Part shown: positions 9,733 to 16,626 of the stretch, piece by piece
How positions within the stretch are numbered: position 1 is the stretch's first letter
Layout of the letters: each line of letters opens with the position of its first letter
Assembly: GCF_019924045.1 (NCBI RefSeq)
Contig: NZ_JAHXBN010000012.1
Coordinates: forward strand, 1-64,000
Direction of reading: 5' to 3'
Length of the DNA: 64,000 nt
From: Dyadobacter fermentans
GTDB lineage: Bacteria; Bacteroidota; Bacteroidia; Cytophagales; Spirosomataceae
The notes under the pieces: model-generated
What the model was told of the DNA's origin: nothing
What the model saw: only the letters and a program-made list of their open reading frames with translations
The model's database searches: none
Made by a program: the position numbers and the translations under genes

Positions 9733-10311
9733 ATGAATCAGGACATTCGCCAGCCGTTACCGGCCGCTTACCTTTCCATTGACGAGGCCACCAAAGCCTC
9801 AGGTTTCACAATGGCTTCCGACATTTACACCTGCTCATTGCTCAAAACCCTGGCCGCTTCCAAACCAGGCGGCAAGCTCCTCGAACTTGGCACAGGCACG
9901 GGCCTTTCTACCGCCTGGATACTGGACGGGATGGACGCACATGCCACGCTTGTATCGATTGATAACGATGCCCGCTTCCTTGAAATCGCTGAAAACCACC
10001 TCGGCGGCGACCCACGCCTCACGCTGGTGCACACCGATGGCGAAGATTGGGTGAATGCGCACCTGGGCGAGCGGTACGACTACATTTTTGCCGACACCTG
10101 GCATGGGAAATACCTTATGCTCGACCAAGTGCTCAACATGCTCAATCCCGGCGCATTTTACATCATCGACGACATGCTGCCCCAGCCCAACTGGCCGGAA
10201 GGACATGATCAGAAAGCATTGAACCTCATCGAATACCTCGACAGCCGGTCGGAGCTGTCTGTCACCAAACAGGTGTGGGCGACGGGCATTATCCTCGCCG
10301 TGAAATACTGA
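9733..10311 (+). CDS. Class I SAM-dependent O-methyltransferase-like protein
   Basis: 192 residues with a complete class I methyltransferase fold: motif I LLELGTGTGLSTAWIL (about residues 47-62), an acidic strand end VSIDND (about 73-78) for the ribose, and FADTW (about 119). The closest recognisable group is the O-methyltransferase/caffeoyl-CoA type (PF01596/PF13578-like). The substrate is unknown. Apparently monocistronic. The ATG at 9733 is the first plausible start after the divergent propeller gene. Confidence 0.82.
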   Translation: MNQDIRQPLPAAYLSIDEATKASGFTMASDIYTCSLLKTLAASKPGGKLLELGTGTGLSTAWILDGMDAHATLVSIDNDARFLEIAENHLGGDPRLTLVHTDGEDWVNAHLGERYDYIFADTWHGKYLMLDQVLNMLNPGAFYIIDDMLPQPNWPEGHDQKALNLIEYLDSRSELSVTKQVWATGIILAVKY

Positions 10312-10345
10312 GTACTGTCATTCTTTCCAATCATTCCCTGAAATC

Positions 10346-10369
10346 ACCCTCTGGCTCAATCCGAGGGTT
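10346..10369 (+). terminator. Weak terminator-like hairpin
   Basis: ACCCTC and GG pair with CC and GAGGGT with a bulged T around a 6-nt loop, followed by TTATTTG. It lies 35 bp after the methyltransferase stop. Confidence 0.4.
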
Positions 10370-10490
10370 ATTTGTAACTTTTTATGGTTTGTATAGGAGT
10401 AAATAAAGGGTTGTGCGCGCTTGACTTTGATAATTGTAAGATGATCTTGTAATGATCAAAGATTGAGTACTAACCCTTAAATCTTAGCTT

Positions 10491-11678
10491 ATGTGCCAAA
10501 ACCATGGAGTAGCTTACATCCGGCCCGGCGAGGTCGAAGTGCAGGAGATCGAGTACCCGAAACTCGCGCTGGGTAACCGCAAGTGCGAGCATGGGGTGAT
10601 CCTGAAAATTGTTTCCACCAACATTTGCGGCAGCGACCAGCACATGGTCCGTGGGCGCACTACCGCTCCGGCCGGGCTAGTGCTGGGGCATGAGATCACC
10701 GGAATTGTGATCGAAGCGGGCAGCGACGTCGAATTTATTAAAGTCGGCGACCTGGTGTCCGTACCTTTTAATATTGCCTGCGGCCGATGCCGCAATTGCA
10801 AGGAGGGCAAAACCGGCATTTGCCTCAATGTAAACCCCTCGCGCCCGGGCGCTGCATACGGGTACGTGGATATGGGCGGCTGGGTAGGCGGGCAAGCCGA
10901 GTACGTAATGGTGCCATATGCCGATTTTAACCTCCTGAAATTTCCCGACAAGGACCAGGGAATGGCCTACATCAAGGATCTCACCCTGCTTTCCGATATC
11001 TTCCCGACCGGCTACCATGGTGCCGTTACCGCCGGGGTAGGGCCCGGCTCGATCGTGTATGTAGCAGGTGCGGGCCCGGTGGGTCTCGCGTGCGCAGCCT
11101 CGTGCCACCTGCTCGGAGCCGCGGTCGTGATCGTCGGTGATATGATCCCCGAACGCCTCGCGCAGGCCGCCAGCTTCGGCTGTGAAGTGATCGACCTGAC
11201 GAAGGATACGCCATTGGAACAGGCAATCGCTGAAATCATCGGCGTACCGGAAGTGGATTGTTTCGTGGATTGTGTCGGCTTCGAAGCCCGCGGTCACGGA
11301 GCTCATGCTGTGGAAGAGCGCCCGGCCACAGTACTGAATACCGCCATGGCCGTCACCCGCGCCGGCGGTGCGATCGGTATCCCGGGCCTCTACGTCACGG
11401 GCGACCCCGGCGCCCGCGACTCGGCCGCGAAAGAAGGTAGTCTCAGTATCCGCATAGGTCTTGGTTGGGCTAAGTCCCACTCATTCTACACAGGCCAATG
11501 CCCGGTGATGAAGTACCATCGCAACCTGATGAATGCGATTCTCTATGACAAAATTAAGATCGCCAAAGCTGTGAATGTGGAGGTGATTACCTTGCAAGAC
11601 GCGCCGAGAGGTTATGCCGATTTTGACAAGGGCGCGGCTAAGAAGTTTGTCATTGACCCGCACGGGATGATTGTTTGA
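10491..11678 (+). CDS. fdhA: Glutathione-independent formaldehyde dehydrogenase
   Basis: 395 residues of the zinc-dependent medium-chain dehydrogenase superfamily, closely matching the Pseudomonas putida FdhA type that oxidises formaldehyde to formate with NAD+ without glutathione. Visible ligands: catalytic zinc C46, H67 and E68 (NICGSD, GHE); structural zinc C97, C100, C103 and C111 (CGRCRNC, then GIC). The nucleotide-binding glycines are in GAGPVGLA. The insertions and the VDCVGFEARGHG stretch are typical of this subfamily rather than of ordinary alcohol dehydrogenases. Monocistronic, ended by a clean terminator. Role: formaldehyde or aldehyde detoxification in the cytoplasm. Confidence 0.93.
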   Translation: MCQNHGVAYIRPGEVEVQEIEYPKLALGNRKCEHGVILKIVSTNICGSDQHMVRGRTTAPAGLVLGHEITGIVIEAGSDVEFIKVGDLVSVPFNIACGRCRNCKEGKTGICLNVNPSRPGAAYGYVDMGGWVGGQAEYVMVPYADFNLLKFPDKDQGMAYIKDLTLLSDIFPTGYHGAVTAGVGPGSIVYVAGAGPVGLACAASCHLLGAAVVIVGDMIPERLAQAASFGCEVIDLTKDTPLEQAIAEIIGVPEVDCFVDCVGFEARGHGAHAVEERPATVLNTAMAVTRAGGAIGIPGLYVTGDPGARDSAAKEGSLSIRIGLGWAKSHSFYTGQCPVMKYHRNLMNAILYDKIKIAKAVNVEVITLQDAPRGYADFDKGAAKKFVIDPHGMIV

Positions 11679-11698
11679 TTTCGCAAGTGATACTATGG

Positions 11699-11736
11699 CA
11701 GCGGCTCCTGGGTCTTTTTTGATTCAGGAGCCGCTG
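11699..11736 (+). terminator. Terminator of fdhA
   Basis: A perfect 12-bp stem (CAGCGGCTCCTG with CAGGAGCCGCTG) around a 14-nt T-rich loop, 20 bp after the fdhA stop. Confidence 0.85.
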
Positions 11737-11916
11737 TTGCTTGTTTAAAGCCGGATACTTACATGAAAGCCAACGAATCACACCATCACCACTGAAGAAG
11801 TTTCGGCGCAAATGCCTGTTGGATATGTTTTATTTAAGCGTATATTGCTACACGGCTATTGGGACAAGTCTCTTTGGTACCCGCCAGTTCACTTTACGTT
11901 CGTTTTTTCGGTCTGC

Positions 11917-11946
11917 TTGCAGGTAAATAAAACCTGCATCACTTTG
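11917..11946 (+). promoter_or_regulatory. Promoter with an inverted repeat between -33 and -7 boxes
   Basis: TTG at 11917-11919, a 19-bp spacer, then TCACTTTG at 11939-11946 (one mismatch to TAnnTTTG). The spacer holds a perfect inverted repeat, TGCAGGT (11918-11924) and ACCTGCA (11932-11938), separated by 7 bp, ideally placed for a repressor. The transcript would have a leader of about 110 nt before 12065. The rest of 11679-12064 shows no convincing gene. Confidence 0.6.
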
Positions 11947-12064
11947 TACGGAACCTTGCCGGCATCGTTCCGCGACATTCACACGTTCCCCTTCTGTACC
12001 GTATCATTCAATCAATTGTAGTCAGACTGAGCGGTAGAAAATCCCTCCTCTAAAAACAGTTAAA

Positions 12065-12574
12065 ATGAAAGAAGTGTTACTCTTTTCGATAACGCTGACC
12101 GGCGTTATGCCTTCGTTTGGGCAAAAAGCAAGCGAAATCATCGGAATGGAGCATCCGGCGATTGCGGTGGTGAACAATTTTTTGGTAGCCGCGATTAGCG
12201 GCGATCCGGAAAGAATTGCGAGCTATTTAACAGACGATTTTATGTTTTACCATGGTACAAGTGCCGCCCAATACGACCTCGGGATTGGGAAATCGCGGTT
12301 TGTCAGGCTTGTATATTGCCATCAGCAAGCGTCGGGTTGTTTGACTATTGAACCCTTTCCCAATCTGTATCCGGAAAGGGTTCAATACCTGGAAGATTAT
12401 CGAAACCAGGAAGTATGGGTGCAAACCTGGAATGTTCCCAGGGGAGTAAACAGAGTGACCGGAGCAAAATTAAGTGCGCCGTCTCCCCGCCTGTATAAAA
12501 TATCCAAAGGGAATAAAATTAAGGTTATCATTAACTATACGCTGGTACATCGAAAGCAGCTGCCAGATTCGTGA
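12065..12574 (+). CDS. Secreted NTF2/SnoaL-like protein of unknown function
   Basis: 169 residues with a short signal sequence (MKEVLLFSITLTGVMPSFGQ). The mature N-terminus reads AIAVVNNFLVAAISGDPERIASYLTDDF, the typical first helices of NTF2/SnoaL-like cone folds that bind small ligands or form enzymes. The C-terminal half has the strand-rich character expected (VWVQTWNV, KIKVIINYTLVHR). No catalytic residues can be named. A single-gene unit preceded by a promoter with a built-in inverted repeat, suggesting a specific inducer, and followed by a hairpin. Confidence 0.65.
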   Translation: MKEVLLFSITLTGVMPSFGQKASEIIGMEHPAIAVVNNFLVAAISGDPERIASYLTDDFMFYHGTSAAQYDLGIGKSRFVRLVYCHQQASGCLTIEPFPNLYPERVQYLEDYRNQEVWVQTWNVPRGVNRVTGAKLSAPSPRLYKISKGNKIKVIINYTLVHRKQLPDS

Positions 12575-12584
12575 TGATGCCAGT

Positions 12585-12620
12585 GATGCGCTGCGCTTAT
12601 GGCGGCAGGTGCAGCGCATC
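12585..12620. terminator. Bidirectional terminator-like hairpin
   Basis: GATGCGCTGC (12585-12594) pairs perfectly with GCAGCGCATC (12611-12620) around a 16-nt loop. It fills the 47 bp between two convergent stops. There is no strong T run. Confidence 0.6.
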
Positions 12621-12621
12621 G

Positions 12622-13515
12622 CTAGATCCATTGAAACGGATCCCCGGACGCCACGTGCGTCACTTTGAGCCCTGCGAGTTTCGGCTGCAACCACTCCACA
12701 AAATACTCCATTCCAGGCTCTTCGCTCACGGCGTGTCCAAGCACGATTAACGCCATTTTCGAGCCTAGCAGTCGTCCGTCGCGGGCATATTCTACGCCTT
12801 CCCATTCCGGTGTTTCGCCTACGATGAGCACATTGGGCTTTTCTGCAACCGCCACAGACACTTGCCGTTGGCCGCCGGCTGCACCAGGCATAATGGCCAG
12901 CTTGGAGCAGGTTTGGCTCAGGTCGCCTACGACACGAAGTTTCTCAATGCCGAGTTTGGTTTTGAGATGTTTCACCAAATCGCCTAATGTGATAGGGGGG
13001 ATGGTCAACGCCGGTGTTTCGTTTTTGTAGTACTGCGTCCAACCGGCTTTTTTGACCACGCCATAGCGGATTGCATCCGGTTTAAGGGAATGGCAGTAGT
13101 CATGGAAACGCCAGACGGTGATTTTGTGCTTTTCGAGCAGGGCCTGTTTCTTTTTGACCACGTCGTTGCCTTTTACCCAATCCGGGTCGTCACGGTGGTT
13201 GTAGAAGGTTGGTTCGTGGGCGATGATGAAGTTCGCTTTTAGCTTGGCGGCCTGCTCGATAACCGTCGCCGTGGCGAACATCGTGGTGACAATGCCCGTC
13301 ACAGCCTGGTCGGCGCTTCCGGATTTGATGGTGTCGACTGTGTCCGGGATCGGTTTCAGATTACCTTCTTTCAGGATCAGGTCTATGATCTGCTGAACAG
13401 TATAGGCATTGGGTGCTGCACCGAAGAGCATTGCAGGCGTCAGAAATGTGAATGCGCCGGCGGATAATGCGGCCTGGCCGAGGAAGCGGCGACGGTTTGG
13501 GTCGGGAGTGGTCAT
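12622..13515 (-). CDS. Nif3-like dinuclear metal protein with Tat signal
   Basis: 297 residues. The N-terminus NRRRFLGQAALSAGAFTFL is a twin-arginine signal, so a folded, metal-loaded protein is probably exported. The mature part resembles the Nif3/YbgI family of dinuclear-metal proteins: IIAHEPTFYN near residue 98 (the family's conserved metal-binding HE block), FHDYCHS near 135, and the C-terminal VILGHAVSEEPGMEYFVEWL-type block supplying the last ligands. Family members are usually cytoplasmic, so export is unusual but recurs in this phylum. The enzymatic activity is unknown. The start codon and first codons are themselves part of the GTCA decamer array. Confidence 0.8.
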   Translation of the reverse strand: MTTPDPNRRRFLGQAALSAGAFTFLTPAMLFGAAPNAYTVQQIIDLILKEGNLKPIPDTVDTIKSGSADQAVTGIVTTMFATATVIEQAAKLKANFIIAHEPTFYNHRDDPDWVKGNDVVKKKQALLEKHKITVWRFHDYCHSLKPDAIRYGVVKKAGWTQYYKNETPALTIPPITLGDLVKHLKTKLGIEKLRVVGDLSQTCSKLAIMPGAAGGQRQVSVAVAEKPNVLIVGETPEWEGVEYARDGRLLGSKMALIVLGHAVSEEPGMEYFVEWLQPKLAGLKVTHVASGDPFQWI

Positions 13516-13909
13516 GGATGGTCAGTTTTGTCAGGAATGGTCAAGTGTTGTCAGGAACGGTCAGGTGTTGTCATGCGTGGTCAAGTGTTGTCAGGGGGTA
13601 GTCAGGTGTTGTCATGCGTGGTCAAGTGTTGTCAGGGGGTAGTCAGGTGTTGTCAGGGGTGGTCAAGGGTTGTCAAGTATGGTCAGGAGTAGTCATGAGT
13701 AGTCATGAGTAGTCAAGTGTTGTCAGGGATAGTCAAGTGTTATCAGAAATGGGCAATAGAATGAGTATTATTTGGATTTCACCCAATATAAAACATTAAT
13801 GGCCATTTCTGACCACTCCTGACCATGCTTGACCACTCATGACCACTCATGACCACTCATGACTACACATGACTACTCCTGACCATACATGACCACTCCT
13901 GACCCCACT
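13511..13909. repeat. Array of 10-bp GTCA-phased decamers with an inverted second arm
   Basis: Left arm 13511-13751 has 23 GTCA words plus one degenerate copy, nearly all exactly 10 bp apart (two 11-bp steps and one 9-bp step). Common units are GTCAAGTGTT, GTCAGGTGTT and GTCATGCGTG. A 41-bp block is perfectly duplicated (13560-13600 and 13601-13641). Right arm 13810-13909 has ten TGAC words exactly 10 bp apart, the complement orientation, with units such as TGACCACTCA. A 58-bp A/T-rich centre separates them. The left arm runs into the first codons of the Nif3-like gene. The 10-bp period equals about one helical turn. Function unknown. Confidence 0.95.
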
Positions 13910-13929
13910 TGGCGACGTATGTCATCAGC

Positions 13930-16626
13930 CTATTCGCTCCTGAGCGACTTCACTGGATTCATCAGTGCCGCCCGGATGCTCTGAAAGCTAACCGATACGA
14001 ATGCGATAGCGATGGATAACACCGCGGCTATCACAAACATCCACCATTCGATTTCAATCCGGTAGGCGAAATCGTTGAGCCAAAATGCTACGCCGTACCA
14101 GGCAATGGGCGCTCCGATGAGGACAGCGAGGAGTACAAGTTTGAGAAAATCTTTGGAAAGCAGCGCCACAATGCCCGAAACGGTGGCGCCCAAGACTTTT
14201 CGAACGCCTATTTCTTTCGTTCGCTGCGCGATGGTGTATGACGAGAGCCCGAAAATACCGAGTGAGGCGATCAGCACGGCCAGCAGCGAGAAGAAGCTGG
14301 AGACCTGGCCGAAAATGCGGTCGTCTTTATACTGCTCGTCGAAACGCTGGTTCATGAAAAAGTAATTGAAACTGTTGCCGGGGAAAAACTCGTCGTATTT
14401 TTTGCGCACCATAGCAATGCTCTGCGCAGGGTTTGAAGCACTGATTTTCATTGAAATAAATCCGGACAATGTATAAAAAGGTGCAAACATGATGGGCTCG
14501 ATGCTGTGTTTCAGGGATTGTTGGTGAAAGTCGCTCACAACACCTATAATGTCCCATTCCTTATTATTGAACACGAATTTCTGCCCGGCAGCGTCGGCGG
14601 CATTTTCGAAACCCAGCAGCTTTGCCGCCGATTCGTTCAAAATGGCATTTTTAACTTTATTGCCGTTCGGGTTGGAGTCGGTGGGAAGGAAGTTGCGGCC
14701 GGCAAGAAGCGGAATTTTGTAGGTTTCAAAAAAGTCGGCATCGACGGCCATTCGATTGAATGTAACACCTTTGGGATCATTGGAGCCGACACGCCGGAAA
14801 TTGAAACTGCGGCTCAGCCGGTTGCCGAATACACTTCCCGAGGCGCTTGCCATTTGTACCGATGGTATGCGTTCGAGCTCGGTCTTGAAGCTGTTGATCC
14901 GGTCGATGGATGTGGAATCCCAGCGTGTAAGCTCGGGCCCGCGTACGACAAGCACCTGATCCATATCAAAACCCAGTTTCTCCTCTTGCATAAACCGGAT
15001 TTGTTTAAAAACGATGAATGTGCCCACAATCAGGACCATCGAAGCCGTGTACTGGAACACCACGAGCGATTGCCTTACCCAGATCCCCTTAACGGAACGT
15101 TTGAAAGAGCCTTTCAAAACCTGCACTGCTTTGAATGAGGACAATGCAAATGCCGGATAAAAGCCCGATAGCACAATGCCGAAAAGGAAAATACCTGCCA
15201 CTGCTAGCGCAAAAACAGGGCCTCCGTATCCCGAGCCCGTCAGCAGGGCGAACGACAAGGGCTTTTCAATCAATTTATTCAGCACAGGTTGTAATAATAA
15301 GGTCAATACAATGCCCAGAGCTAGTCCTACGATGTTGAGCACGACGGATTCGGACATAAACTGGCTGATGAGTTGTCCGTTGGTTGCGCCGGCAACTTTG
15401 CGGACACCTACCTCACGTGCGCGTTCGAGCGATCGAGCGGTGGCGAGGTTGATGTAGTTGATCCAGGCAATGAGCAGGATAAATACAGCGATAATGAGCA
15501 TCGTCCAGACAGCTTTTCCATTGTTGACTTGCCCGATTTCATATTCATAGTTCGAGAACAGGTGCGCTTTACCGAGCGGTTGGAGGAAGAACCGCTCGAC
15601 GCTGCCCGAGATCTTATTGCCCTGAAAATGCCGGTCGCTGAATGCAGGCAGTTTTTTCGTCAAGGCAGCCACATCGGCGCCGGGGCGAAGTTTGACATAA
15701 TGCCAGACGTCGGAGCTCTCCCAGCTGTTTCTGATCCACTCGCCCCAGGTTTGCGGGAGTGTTTCAAAGGACATCAATACGCCATACTGTAAATGGGAGG
15801 TCGCCGGAAAATCCTTCATAATGCCGGTGATCTGGTAGGGCTTGGTGTCGAGGTCTACCACGATGTATTTTCCAATGAGCGCCGCATAATCGGCGGGATT
15901 CGCATTGAAAATCCGTTTGGCATTGGTTTCCGAAATAACAATGGAATGTGGCGCTTTCAACGCGGTTTGGAAGTCGCCGGCCACGAGTGGAAATGTGAAA
16001 AATGATAGAAAGCGCTCGTCGGTATAGACACCTTTTTCTGCAAATATGCGGCGATCCTTTTGCAGGCTGAATGTGCCTGGATTAGCCAGGGTCGTATAGG
16101 TTTCTACTTCGTTGAAATCGCTGGCCATGGCAGCTGCTACGGCTGGGTAGGTGATCGTGCCATGCTGGATCAGTTTACCTTGCTGGAAACGATCATTGGT
16201 GACGCGGTAAATGCGCTCGAAGTCCCTGTTGAACCTGTCAAAGCTCAGCTCGAAGCTCACGTACTGCAGGATCATCAGACAGGCGGTGATACCAGCAACG
16301 AGTCCGGTAATGTTCATGGCGGAAAAGCCCTTGTTTTTCCACATGTTACGCAGGGCGATTTTAAAATAGTTACGGATCATAGTGGTTCGAAAAACAGATG
16401 GTTGCGGGAATTTCCGAGGCTCTTTTCTGAGCACGAAAGGCCTGGCAAGACTAAAAACGTCACGTGCATAGCGGGCACGTGCATGCTGGGCGCCGTACAT
16501 GCGTACGCGTTGCGCGAAAAGCTCATGGAGATCGCCTTCGAGCTCTTCCACCAGATGCGGCGCACAGAACAACCGCAATAACCGGCCCGGCCAGCGGGGT
16601 GGCTGGATGTTTGAAAGATCATTCAC
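13930..16626 (-). CDS. FtsX/MacB-type permease with N-terminal prefix domain
   Basis: 898 residues. A cytoplasmic prefix of about 70 residues (PPRWPGRLLRLFCAPHLVEE and the ELFAQRVRMYG stretch) is the permease prefix domain found in PadR-linked transporters. Next come TM1 (about 100-122), a MacB-like periplasmic domain, three TM helices with an FtsX domain (about 380-490), a second periplasmic domain and a final FtsX domain (about 760-890) containing RTKEIGVRKVLGA. It lacks an ATPase; related proteins work with a separate ATP-binding subunit or as mechanotransmitters. Its start overlaps the stop of the upstream paralogue by 8 bp, implying coupled translation. Its last residues, AALMNPVKSLRSE, are identical to the paralogue's. 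Substrate unknown. Confidence 0.88.
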   Translation of the reverse strand: MNDLSNIQPPRWPGRLLRLFCAPHLVEELEGDLHELFAQRVRMYGAQHARARYARDVFSLARPFVLRKEPRKFPQPSVFRTTMIRNYFKIALRNMWKNKGFSAMNITGLVAGITACLMILQYVSFELSFDRFNRDFERIYRVTNDRFQQGKLIQHGTITYPAVAAAMASDFNEVETYTTLANPGTFSLQKDRRIFAEKGVYTDERFLSFFTFPLVAGDFQTALKAPHSIVISETNAKRIFNANPADYAALIGKYIVVDLDTKPYQITGIMKDFPATSHLQYGVLMSFETLPQTWGEWIRNSWESSDVWHYVKLRPGADVAALTKKLPAFSDRHFQGNKISGSVERFFLQPLGKAHLFSNYEYEIGQVNNGKAVWTMLIIAVFILLIAWINYINLATARSLERAREVGVRKVAGATNGQLISQFMSESVVLNIVGLALGIVLTLLLQPVLNKLIEKPLSFALLTGSGYGGPVFALAVAGIFLFGIVLSGFYPAFALSSFKAVQVLKGSFKRSVKGIWVRQSLVVFQYTASMVLIVGTFIVFKQIRFMQEEKLGFDMDQVLVVRGPELTRWDSTSIDRINSFKTELERIPSVQMASASGSVFGNRLSRSFNFRRVGSNDPKGVTFNRMAVDADFFETYKIPLLAGRNFLPTDSNPNGNKVKNAILNESAAKLLGFENAADAAGQKFVFNNKEWDIIGVVSDFHQQSLKHSIEPIMFAPFYTLSGFISMKISASNPAQSIAMVRKKYDEFFPGNSFNYFFMNQRFDEQYKDDRIFGQVSSFFSLLAVLIASLGIFGLSSYTIAQRTKEIGVRKVLGATVSGIVALLSKDFLKLVLLAVLIGAPIAWYGVAFWLNDFAYRIEIEWWMFVIAAVLSIAIAFVSVSFQSIRAALMNPVKSLRSE

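Noticed and set aside
11741..12021. Two overlapping short frames in the fdhA downstream gap
   Set aside because: They run across a promoter and its operator and have no coding signature.
13409..13642. 77-residue frame reading V/C-rich repeats
   Set aside because: It reads antisense to the Nif3-like start and then through the GTCA array; the apparent repeats come from the DNA repeat.
13511..13909. CRISPR-like array
   Set aside because: The repeat is only 10 bp with variable six-base remainder and no spacers; no cas genes are in the window.
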